DNA of 64,000 nt, taken from positions 20,799 to 84,798 of the forward strand of contig WKLE02000093.1 of the NCBI GenBank assembly GCA_014885115.2. The letters are read 5' to 3'. A program made the position numbers and the translations under genes. Of the stretch, positions 53,526-63,339 are shown piece by piece (positions within the stretch are counted from its first letter, which is position 1; each line of letters starts with the position of its first letter). This DNA comes from Asterionellopsis glacialis (Eukaryota; Bacillariophyta; Plagiogrammaphyceae; Rhaphoneidales; Asterionellopsidaceae). The notes under the pieces were generated by a model that had not been told where the DNA came from, did no database searches, and saw only the letters and a list, made by a program, of their open reading frames with translations.

Positions 53526-55194
53526 TTAAAATTCATCCTTGGTTTTCCTCTGTTTTGCGGTAGTTTGTAACCATTTCGCAATAGATTCAGCCTTTAAAGG
53601 ACCATCGTATCGGATGATATCATTGGTATCTGTCCAAGATTCATCTCCTGATCCCTTTGGAACTAACACAATAAGGTGTGGATACTTCTTAACTTTAAGT
53701 TCTTTCGCCATATTTAGATTTTTCGCTCGACTTTCTCCAAAGTTGAAGTTATCTCGATGCTGATAGGCAAGTCCAATATACATAGAGGACGTCTCGTACT
53801 TGTCAGTCATGAGCACTACAGAACCCTTTTGTGACTTTTTCTGTTTACTAATCAATCGCTCGTCAATTTGTGATGGGTGATTAATGTTATGAATCAATTG
53901 TTTTGGCATCCAATCCATAGCAAATTCATGGAGAGTTTTAGCAGAGGGATTATTTATTTCATCGTCTGGCATAAAGTGGGTCTTCCCATCGACTACCATG
54001 GCATATTGTGGCAAACTATCTACAGCAATATTTTGCTGTTGTTGACAAAACAAGGCTTCCTTTTCACTTTTTAAACAGTCAACTGCGCCCACCTTGAATG
54101 CACCGCTCTTTTGTACCTTTTCAGAAAGAGTATTGACAGCGCTCTGTGCTTCCATACAGGAGCGACTATCATTGCTGTAAAATATGACAAACCATACATG
54201 TTTGCTAGAGGCCGTTGGAAATTTCGGACTGCCAAGCTTTGTAACATGGCTTGGGTTATCCTTGGGAAATAATTCTTGTTGCTGTTGTTGTTGGAATCCA
54301 CCTGCACCGCCACCAGGAAAACCGCCACCGCCACCAGGAAAACCACCCCCTCCAAAATGAAATCCTCCTCCTCCACCACCTCCACCTCGTCGTCGGCCTC
54401 CTCCTCCACCACCGCCACCTTCAAACATTTGTTCAAACATTTGAAAGGGATCAAATCCACCCCCACTCCCTCCTCCTCCGTTGAAGTGAAAGGTATGACT
54501 TCCTCCTCCACCACCAAATCCTCCACCACCAAAAGGATTTCCACCACCTCCGAATCCGCCAAAGCCAGCTTCTTCTGGATCTACTCCACGCTCTAAGGCT
54601 TCTAACCCTTGTTTTCCATATTTATCATATACTTTTCGTTTCTCATCATCCGAGAGTACAGCGTACTTCGAGAGAAGGGGAAAGAAGATGGCAAGGACAT
54701 TGAAAGTGAGGGACTTTACATTCAAAATCAAGTCTAAGAGTAAGAAGGCCGTAATGTTGTACAGCGCATGAAACATTCTGGTATCACGGTATGTATACGG
54801 TATTTATGATAATATCACTCATGTTACTTACGGCTTCAGAAACTCGAACAAATACCTTTTCAGCTTCTTCCTTTTCCTCTTCAGGAACTTTATCAGGATG
54901 GTACTTTAAGGCTAACTTTCTATATTTTGATTTAATCTCTTTTCCCGTAGCACCTTTTTTTATTCCAAGAATTTTATAATAATCCTCCGAGTCACCATTG
55001 TTTTTTTGTTGTTGCTGTTGTTGTCTTTGTTGTCGTCGTGCTTCTACCCCGAGATAGGACGAATCCGACAGCAACAAAGCTACTACTGTAACAAATGCAA
55101 TTAATGTCTTCGTTGAATGCAAACGATAAGAATTAGTAATGTTCTTGTAATCACGATGACGAAGACGTCGTGCCGTCGTTACATAAGCTTTCAT
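53526..55194 (-). CDS. DnaJ (Hsp40) protein with Gly-rich region and thioredoxin-like C-terminus, two exons
   Basis: Exon 1 is 55194-54832 and exon 2 is 54665-53526. The intron 54831-54666 (166 nt) runs from GTAAGT to AAG in phase 0 and joins VRVSEA to [10 protein letters not shown] inside the J domain; 500 residues. J proteins stimulate Hsp70. A signal anchor lies at about residues 28-43. The J domain spans about 70-140 with the essential His-Pro-Asp at 99-101 (LKYHPDKV). A Gly/Phe-rich region of about 110 residues follows. The C-terminal half resembles one or two thioredoxin folds ([34 protein letters not shown] with the cis-Pro) but lacks a CxxC active site. An ER-lumen co-chaperone is most likely. 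Confidence 0.88.
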
Positions 55195-56143
55195 GATATT
55201 TTAGATGTCACGATTTGTGTTTCAGTTCTTGGAATTTAGATATTTCTTTTTTTCTTTTCCTCTCGCTCTGGAGGCAACGACAGCAAGAAGAACTACTCTC
55301 TCTAATGATTTCGTGCTCAATATGAAATAGAAGACGAGAAATTAGCAATACTTTTTAAAGGCGATGCGATCATGAATGATGTAGGTCGTTAAGAGAGTTT
55401 CTGTGTTGTAAGTGATATTGTGCAATAATCGCACGGATGGAATTTAGGGAGAAAAAAAAGTGTCAAGCATGCATCTTTTTGTACTTACGGTAACGTAGTA
55501 TTTTCTGATTGGTGGAGACCATTTATTTTTCTATCGAAAACTTGAAATTTAGAAACCTTCCACGTGGTATTATCACTTCTTGTCGTCAAATTGAAATCAT
55601 CTATTACCAGGTACTCATATCACATATGGGAGAGTATTCTTCCCTTCCATGCGGTCCCCAGATCGCAAAAGATCTAATCCACGTTGTTCTACAATTATTT
55701 TTTTAATGTAGTCTAGTCGTATGAGCTCTTCCGGTAGTCTGTAGTCCTAGTCTTAGGTCCTAGCTACTTCCATGAGCACACGCTTTCTATTTTCTATTAG
55801 GGTTTTGTATCAAGAATCTAACGAAGTTTGAATTCAACCAAAGACTGTGACAATGGTGACGAAAGTGCTTATTATTGCCAAAAAGCCGAAATGTGCTACT
55901 TTGATTGGGGAGCGACAACCAGAGTAAAGCAATTGCATGAGAAGAATGAAATCATTTTTGGCTTTTTGTTATGATGGCCTGTTGGTTCATGATTCAGAAG
56001 AATGTAATTGTGTAAACTTAATTGTTCCTCTAGTTGAGAACAAAAAAAAGTAATAAAGCAGTCGTGTGAACTCAGAATTTTTATAGTAATTGTTACACTA
56101 AATTTATGTTGTTACTTGCTTTTTAGTGTTTCTATTGGGTGGC
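55195..56143. other. Spacer upstream of the DnaJ gene
   Basis: No supported gene. Includes one TACCAGGTA (55605-55613) and GTAGTCCTAG-type words near 55740. Confidence 0.5.
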
Positions 56144-58720
56144 TTACAGTGTGACAGCACCGAGGGGAACTCCACGATGTTTAGTTGCTGTGGAAGTATT
56201 TTTATGATTACCACCACTGTAGCTGCTATTGTTTTCACCACCACCATCATTATCATCGCTATTATTTTCTCTACCCTTCGTAGGCCAATAAAAATCAAAG
56301 TCACCGCCACCTGCTCTTAGATGTCTATCAAAATGGTCCCAAATGTGTGAATGTGCAAACCAATTTGTTAATGAATGCTCGTTTGTTCCAGCCCAAAGAG
56401 TTCGAACACTTCCAAATCGATGTTTCCAAAAGGAATCAGTTTCAACATCATCACCTGGCTTGTGACGTTCCCAATCTGAATCACGATGTTGATTAGCCGA
56501 TTTGACATATACGCATGCGGATGATTCCAGCAAATTAGACAAATTAGCATTATTCCGTGTCCATTGGATGCTATGTGTTGAATCTGTAAATGCAATTGCG
56601 CGAATCCGTGGAAGGTAGTATTGACATCGATCTAACAAATACCGTACCAATTGAGCACCAGACGCAGAATGAGCCAAAACGTACAAATCATGTTTCCGGT
56701 GATGATATGCATGTGTTTCATCTTCCCAATGCCCAAAGAGAACCCCCCATGACTTTTCATAGGTAACCATGCCAAATTGATCACCACGAGCATTAGGATC
56801 TAAAATTGCAATATTCATATTCCTTTGTATGGCCTCTCGTACCATAGGTAATGCTGTACTTGGTTCAATCCCTGATGTCATTAAATGTTGTCTTGAAAAT
56901 ATACCTGCCTTGACTTTTCCCTTTCCTGTCGTAATAATCAATGTTGGTTTTGGATCATGGTCATCATCATCATCATCTGCTTCACTATCTGATGATGATG
57001 ACGACGATGTTACCAAATGATGGTCATTATGAATAAGTGCACGAATAGGTTTTTCTCCTTGATCACATATTGTAACCCATTCCAAGTCACCCTCTTCTTC
57101 CATGACTGATTGTGCAACTTCTTGACATAATCTAGCAATTTCATCGAAAAGTCTTCCATCTGCAATGTACGTGCGTCGATTTTGATCTGTAATCAAAGTA
57201 TTCGATTGACGATGGTATAATCGTAAATGACAATGTGGACACTTTCGTGTTGATTTTGCTGCTCCTGTTCCTGCTACTGCCGTTGATTCTTTTTGCTTAA
57301 GGTTTTTAGTTTCTGACAATTCCTCCTCCTCTTCTTCTTCCTCCTCCTCCTCTGTTGTAGTTCCATCCATAGTTTCATCTACAGATGTTTCAATTAGTAC
57401 TGAATTATCTAGTTGTCCATCTGTGTTACTCTGATTTGAACTATTGCCTGGAGTATTAGTGGTCGAGCTATTGAGTGGTTGCCGTGCATCACGTCGTTCT
57501 TTTGTGACAGTTGTTTCATCTGGCGAATGATCCTTGTTGTCATCCGCTATGGCAGTAGTTTTACAATTGTCGTAAATATGACCATTGGTAGTTTTTGTAC
57601 AAGGAACATTTGACATGTTGAAGTCAACTGCTTGTGCCATAAGGGCCGTCATGGTGGCATGATCTGTTGTTTTTTCTTCTTTGTCTACCGAACTTAAATC
57701 TATATCACTCATAACTCCATTTCCATCATTGATACTGGATGATGAGGACGCAGGGGGTATTGTGTTTGTTGTAACATGTTGTTGGCAGGATAAAATACGA
57801 TATTCAAATCCTGCAATACTTAGACCTTCCTTTCCGTATAGGTCCTTACATATTTCTAACATATCTTCCACCCGTTGTTTATGGTCATCTTCATTGTCCG
57901 TCCCATACATATAAACCCCTTCATTGAGTCTCATTCGTGGCTTAGGAGGAGATGATTTGGATGTTTTCTTTTTCAGTTTACGTCTGGATGATAGTTGACT
58001 ACTGGTGCCCGAACTACCTTTCGTATTGTTCGAAGTCGAGGTTTCTGATAATTCTGATAAATTTCGTGAATTCGCTCTTGTAGTTCTCCGACTACCGGCC
58101 CCAGTGGAGTTTGACGATGAGTCTATAATTAATTTTGATTTTGGATTCACCATATCATCTACTGCGTGTGCAAATTTGTGAAATAAACGAAATCTTCCAT
58201 GACGATGTCGACGTGAATAATGTGTTAAACTTGCGGATGCGGCCGATGAAGATGATCGACGACTGCCGTGACTTTTGGAAGATCGTTTGGATGACGATGT
58301 TGATCTTTCTTCTTCTTGTTCTGTCAATGCGCTGATGAGCGTGTGCTGATCATCATCCTCTATCCTTCCATCGTCATTGTCGCTGGTTGCAGTTGTAGAT
58401 GGTGGTTGTGTGACTGTAGCATTTTCAGGTGTACTGGAAGTCTTCAAAGATTGTTGTGCGCCTTTTTCTGTTTCTGTAGGAGATGTTTCGCCACTCGCAT
58501 CAACCGTTGGCTTTGTGTTTTTGTTCTTTTGACTCTCGTCTGTACCCGTGCAGTCGCCTTCTTTCTCAACCGTTTCTGCTTCGTTGTAAGAAGGAGTTTT
58601 TACAAACTGAAAGTGACGATACGGAAGACGGAATAAATTTTTACGCTTACCAGAAGGATGGTTCACATCACTTGGTACTGCTGTCGGTTCTCCCAAAATA
58701 CTGGAAGATGATTTCGTCAT
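56144..58720 (-). CDS. Arb2-domain (FAM172-like) protein with long disordered N-terminus
   Basis: I start it at ATG 58720 (858 residues) because the longer frame begins with GTG at 58804. The first ~470 residues are polar and Ser/Thr/Asp-rich, with basic patches and an acidic run of Glu near 455-475. After a CPHCHLRLYH zinc-like pair, the C-terminal ~370 residues resemble an Arb2 alpha/beta fold: TLIITTGKGKVKAGIFSRQH, NIAILDPNARGD, and LYVLAHSASGAQLVRYLLDR, where HS-x-SG sits where a nucleophile elbow would be, then RIRAIAFTDSTHS. Arb2 domains occur in small-RNA Argonaute-chaperone complexes and in class II histone deacetylases, and are often catalytically uncertain. Link to RNA silencing here is inference only. 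Confidence 0.72.
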   Translation of the reverse strand: MTKSSSSILGEPTAVPSDVNHPSGKRKNLFRLPYRHFQFVKTPSYNEAETVEKEGDCTGTDESQKNKNTKPTVDASGETSPTETEKGAQQSLKTSSTPENATVTQPPSTTATSDNDDGRIEDDDQHTLISALTEQEEERSTSSSKRSSKSHGSRRSSSSAASASLTHYSRRHRHGRFRLFHKFAHAVDDMVNPKSKLIIDSSSNSTGAGSRRTTRANSRNLSELSETSTSNNTKGSSGTSSQLSSRRKLKKKTSKSSPPKPRMRLNEGVYMYGTDNEDDHKQRVEDMLEICKDLYGKEGLSIAGFEYRILSCQQHVTTNTIPPASSSSSINDGNGVMSDIDLSSVDKEEKTTDHATMTALMAQAVDFNMSNVPCTKTTNGHIYDNCKTTAIADDNKDHSPDETTVTKERRDARQPLNSSTTNTPGNSSNQSNTDGQLDNSVLIETSVDETMDGTTTEEEEEEEEEEELSETKNLKQKESTAVAGTGAAKSTRKCPHCHLRLYHRQSNTLITDQNRRTYIADGRLFDEIARLCQEVAQSVMEEEGDLEWVTICDQGEKPIRALIHNDHHLVTSSSSSSDSEADDDDDDHDPKPTLIITTGKGKVKAGIFSRQHLMTSGIEPSTALPMVREAIQRNMNIAILDPNARGDQFGMVTYEKSWGVLFGHWEDETHAYHHRKHDLYVLAHSASGAQLVRYLLDRCQYYLPRIRAIAFTDSTHSIQWTRNNANLSNLLESSACVYVKSANQHRDSDWERHKPGDDVETDSFWKHRFGSVRTLWAGTNEHSLTNWFAHSHIWDHFDRHLRAGGGDFDFYWPTKGRENNSDDNDGGGENNSSYSGGNHKNTSTATKHRGVPLGAVTL

Positions 58721-60200
58721 TATTCGAAGCAGGTTTTTAACTCGTAAGACTGACTTGATAAAATATGAAAGGCTCTTGTATTCTCCAACACCGCAGAGCA
58801 GCACTTTCCAGGTTCGACAAAGTATATCCCTACAAGAGGCTGCTATCAGCTATGATTGTTACAATATAAGTAGATGACAAATGTAAGTCTTACAGACTAT
58901 ACGGGACAAAGAACAATAATACTATGAAGAAGCCGAACTCAAGTGCTCTGATTTCACAACTCTTTTTTTTATTGGAGCCCTGTGCTTTCGTCCGATTGAG
59001 ATCGTGAGGGGGGTTGCGTTGCAAATACACACGATAATAGAGAGGAAGAAATTTACATAAGAAAAAGTCCCAACGGAACACGTACTGTCCCCTGGGACGA
59101 AAGGGAAGAACACACCCATAAAAGAAGAAAACATACAGACACGCATAACAAAAGTCACTCTCGAGAAATCGATCTGCCTGCATTCGAGTTAAGGTAGTCG
59201 TAGCCTCTCTTTTCACTCCCGTGCGTACATGCCCTTTTTTTCAAAACGACATGTTATTTTCTAGCGTTTTTCTTTCGAAAAACACGTTTTCGCCCTCCTG
59301 ACCATGGGGAGGATTCACCTTTAATTCATCACAAAGAGAATAGGCAGGGTGTAATCTTGTTCTACATCTAAATAGCTCTCTAAAAGTTTAATGAAACAGT
59401 AGGCCAGCCGTTTTTTTTTGAAGATATCGATTATTTTACCTGTCGAGGACCTTTTTTTTCGAACGATTTTTTTCTTTTACTTATTTCTAATGAATGATGC
59501 TTCTGGCCTACTGTTTTAGACTACTTTTAGTTAAATATTTACATATACTATGTTGTTATGGGGTGGTGATGATTATAATTCATCATGAGATTCTTCCAGG
59601 AGGTTGTCAACATTATCGTCAAAATCCAGCACATCGATATTTTGCACCCCATCGATGTTGTCTTCTTGGATGGAATTTTCTTGGTGGGGGTTCTCATTTG
59701 TGACATCATCTCCATTTCCCAAATTTGACTCTGCTGATGAGAGGGAGGAGTTGTAGATTCCATTTTGGAGGACTGTGTAAATACGGTATTTCCTCCTAAC
59801 GGCGAGTCCACCTTGCTTCCAAGGAATCTTCAACTTCGAGACTTCCTGAGTATAGCTGACACTGATAAAAACACCTGGCCAGAACACTCTAGGAGAGAGA
59901 AGCAAATGAGTTCCGTTCCCCCAAAAAGAAGACGCATTTTGCCCCAAGAAAAACAGGAATTCGCCTTTTTTTTAATGTACTGCAAAATAGTACTTATTGT
60001 TTGATACTAAATACATAGAAGCTCTGTAGAAGAAAAAAGGCCGGCCAGTGTGGCTATGACTACCTTAAAGACTTGCAGTCAGTTTCATCCTTATCGTTTG
60101 AATTGAGTCATACCTTCTCATAATTCTTGTTTATGTCCTTACGTTGTTGCTTCCCGCATTACGTCACATTGCATCATTTCCACAGAAAATCAAAGAAAAC
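58721..60200. other. Spacer, no supported gene
   Basis: Contains poly-T and poly-A runs. Minus-strand frames at 58890-59216 and 59573-59947 have no recognisable motif; the latter ends in an acidic tail and may be a fragment, but I cannot support a call. Confidence 0.45.
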
Positions 60201-60491
60201 AGGTGACAGACAGACTATTTAGTCAATAATCAGCCGTTACAGAATGCTTTCCATGCACCAGTCAGCTTTCGATTCTGGTTGTCTGTCAATGACAGACAGA
60301 AAAACAATACCGGGAACTTCTGAGGATCTGGAAATTTTGAGAAAACAGGTGACAGACAGACTATTTAGTCAATAATCAGCCATTACAGAACGCTTTCCAT
60401 GCGCCAGTGGGCTTTTGATTCCAGTCATCTGTCAATGACAGATGGAAAAACAATACCGGGAACTTCTGAGGATCTGGGAATTTTGAGAAAA
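60201..60491 (+). repeat. 146-bp direct tandem duplication
   Basis: AGGTGACAGACAGACTATTT starts at 60201 and again at 60347. The two ~146-bp units differ at roughly a dozen scattered positions. Each ends GAGGATCTGG(A/G)AATTTTGAG. Each also contains a CTGTCAATGACAG inverted repeat. It lies about 150 bases upstream of the RecQ-like remnant. Confidence 0.92.
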
Positions 60492-60636
60492 CGGTTTACA
60501 AAAATAAACAATATACAACATAATGTCATTGAATATATGCATATAACATGCCAGCTGGCTTCAACTCCGACCAACTGTGTACAGGAGACAGAAAAAGTCA
60601 AGCTACTTTATCCAAAAATGATAAAGTAACTCCATT

Positions 60637-62179
60637 ATGATTTTCAGTTTGGAAGCCATGAGAAGCCTGATTGTGTATCATCCAGCAAGGATATTAGCCA
60701 ACATAATTATTGACAAGGTGCACACTGTGTTTTCAGAATTTGAGTTTACGGAGGTATTTCAAACACTGCCACACCTAGTTAAATACAATGTGCCAATTAC
60801 TCTGTTGACAGGAAGTTCTACTGTTGAATTGGAAGGTTACATTGCAAAGTTTTTGCAGTTGTCAAAAACAACAACAATGGAGGACATGGATGTGGTTGAT
60901 GGAGGTGATCCCGTGGGAGGTGGTTTCACCTTTAGACTTGTTAGAAGTGGCTCGTTGAAGAACATGTACAATTCGGTGTACTTTGACATCATTGAACTGC
61001 TAAAGGGTCTGGAGCCAAACAGCATTCATTGTATTTGTTCTTCAAAGTTGGAAGTACAAATGCTTGTAGATATGTTTTCCAAGGTAAAGGTGAATTGCAG
61101 GGGGGTAACATCAGAAAGCAGTTGGGGTGAGAGAAAGGTAGTTGCTAAAGCCTGGCACAAAGGCAAATTTGATGTGTTGGCAAGCACAACAATGGGTTTG
61201 ATTGGAAATGAGAACAGTAATGTTTGTCATGTTAAATTGGTAAACATCCTGTTTGATCTTTCTAACACAATACAGGGAATTGGGTGACTGCAACCGAATC
61301 AAAGGGGTTCGGCATCAACAGTTGTTCAGTATATGATGGAGGATGATGTGAAGACTGGGATGAATTATGCTCCTAATGAGCAAATATTTAAGAATAAACT
61401 TGCTGGTTACATAGCCGCAGGCTTGCTAAAGGAGGAGGAAACTACCGTAAGGAAATTTAGAGACATTCATTCAAGAAATGGGTACATTGACATTTTGCAA
61501 AAAGGGGGGTGTCAGTTGGCTTTATTGAGTTGCCAGTTTGGTTATGAAAGGGAAGACTGCAAAAGGTGCACCATTTGTAAGAGGAAAAATATAATTAGTA
61601 AAGTACAGTCAAGACAGGCAGTTGCATCCATGCCAACTGTGGCACCAATCAATATTTCACGACCAGACAAACAACGATCATCCAAAGAATCAGGACATGC
61701 CCAAAAGATCTCCTCTAGGCTGAGCCTTGATTGCTTAGAGAGGACATATAAAGAACATGCACGGTCAAAACATGAGGTGGCATCTATTTCAAACACAGCA
61801 CCAAGCAACGCTTCAAGACCAAGCAAACAGTACCATGTTAATGAAAAAAAATAGCGCACAAAAACATTCAGCGAATGACAATTCCATTGTCTTGCACATG
61901 GAGCGCTATTTAGAAAAAAGGTGTTTACATTGTCACAGTGAACATTGTGATGGTACTAGATGCTTGCCCAAGAATGCATGTTTTGAATGTGGTGGTTTAT
62001 ACCATCGTCATAACTGTCTCTATACATTTACAAGAAAAATGGAGCAGGTGGGTATGAAGGAACCATTAACAAGAACATGTTTTTATGGCTGCTATTTTCA
62101 ACTATTTGGCTATATACTGTTGCATTTTACATGCAAGCACATAACAACCAACCATAGTATAGTGTCTCTTGTCATCTAA
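60637..62179 (+). pseudogene. RecQ-like helicase remnant with zinc-knuckle tail
   Basis: RecQ helicases unwind DNA. One frame runs from 60637 to 61854 with a single internal TGA at 61285-61287. Landmarks are LANIIIDKVHTVFSE (where DEAH/DExH would lie; the motif is altered to DKVH), PITLLTGSS, IHCICSSKLEVQMLVDMF, and IQGIG then stop then LQPNQRG, where functional members have an Arg in motif VI (CGA to TGA would explain the stop). FGYEREDCKRCTIC resembles a zinc-binding segment. After a frameshift near 61850, a zinc-knuckle-like CLHCHSEHCDGTRCLPKNAC continues into CFECGGLYHRHNC. The N-terminal helicase motifs are missing. Such helicases occur in mobile and subtelomeric gene families. Confidence 0.7.
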
Positions 62180-62517
62180 ATTTTGGGGACGGGGTTGCCG
62201 CTAGTTTATGTGACTGTCACTCAAACAAGTTACTATAAAGGAAAATTATCTTTTATATATTTAATATAATCTCAGCAATTTCTACTAACTATTTATTATG
62301 ACTTATCACTCGAGCTATAGTTCGCTAGCCACTATATTTTTCTACCATTACTCCTAAAAGGGAATTATTTATTCATTGGGGTCAAAATTCTATTTTATTT
62401 ACACAATATTTCGGGGATATGGGGAAAATACTTTTTTGCCTATGTACGACACGAAACGACGAACGTTTCTACATAGTTGGCATAGATATACCGGGCATTG
62501 CTACAACTAAATAAATT
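62180..62517. other. Short AT-rich spacer
   Basis: About 340 bases with no gene seen. Confidence 0.5.
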
Positions 62518-63339
62518 TTAGTTTTTCACTTTTTCAGTTTTGGTATATACCTCTTCTCTTTCGCCTTGGTGTTGTTGAGAATTACGAAATGGACCATAGC
62601 GATAATATTTGGGTCTTTTGTCAAAACGAAAATGAAGCCATGCAACTCCACCACCGGCAGTGGAAAACCAAATCATTTGTTGTTGTTGTGTCAAGGAGAG
62701 TTGTTTCAAATACGTCTCGGCCACTAATTTCCATAGAGATGCTATTTGGGCAATCGGTGCATTTCTTAAAAATGCTGTCAAATGACCATATCTATTCTTA
62801 TCTTGATCATGCAACAGTTTGGGACTGACCAACATGGCATCTCCTCCAAGATTTACAAAGGCACAGGCATGGGGGTGATCGTTGAACTTGAATTGTTCCG
62901 CAAAGGTATACCGATCCGCAAAAGAAGCAAAATTTGCTAGACCTTCGTCATTGACCAAGACAAATTCAAAAATTGTCGTGCCAAACATATCCAAAGTCGT
63001 GCCCTTGGTTTCAAATCGAAGTCCACGAAAGGGACAAGACTGAATGAGTTTGGTCAAATCCAGAGCCAATTTTTCAGCTTCTTCATTGTTTTCAGTGAGC
63101 TCATGCGTACCAGCCATGAGTTCAACCCATTCCTTGATTGTCAATTCTTTCAGTGAGTCATCATTCTTGTCTTTTATAGTGGCGACATATCGGAGAACGT
63201 CGTTTTCACCAGAGGGTACAGACTGATAAATAATGAACGACGATGTTTCAATCAATTCGTTATTGATTTTTAGATCCTTTCTTGCAGGATTTTCAGCAAC
63301 CTTCTTTACAGCTTTAAGTTCACCGAGAAGACCTTGCAT
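62518..63339 (-). CDS. DUF6940-like protein, unknown function
   Basis: A 273-residue single-exon protein from ATG 63337-63339. The layout matches a family I recall as DUF6940 from bacteria and algae: CPFRGLRFETKGT, then FEFVLVNDEGLANF, GGDAMLVSPK, YGHLTAFLRNAP, IWFSTAGGGVAWLHFRFD and RPKYYRYGPFR. Conserved aromatic, Arg and His positions suggest an enzyme or ligand-binding fold, but no activity is established to my knowledge. No signal or membrane segment, so probably cytosolic. The presence of bacterial relatives is consistent with old transfer but not proof of it. Confidence 0.75.
   Translation of the reverse strand: MQGLLGELKAVKKVAENPARKDLKINNELIETSSFIIYQSVPSGENDVLRYVATIKDKNDDSLKELTIKEWVELMAGTHELTENNEEAEKLALDLTKLIQSCPFRGLRFETKGTTLDMFGTTIFEFVLVNDEGLANFASFADRYTFAEQFKFNDHPHACAFVNLGGDAMLVSPKLLHDQDKNRYGHLTAFLRNAPIAQIASLWKLVAETYLKQLSLTQQQQMIWFSTAGGGVAWLHFRFDKRPKYYRYGPFRNSQQHQGEREEVYTKTEKVKN

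Noticed and set aside
54071..54562. 163-residue minus-strand frame overlapping the DnaJ Gly-rich region
   Set aside because: It is an out-of-frame reading of the Gly codons of the real gene.
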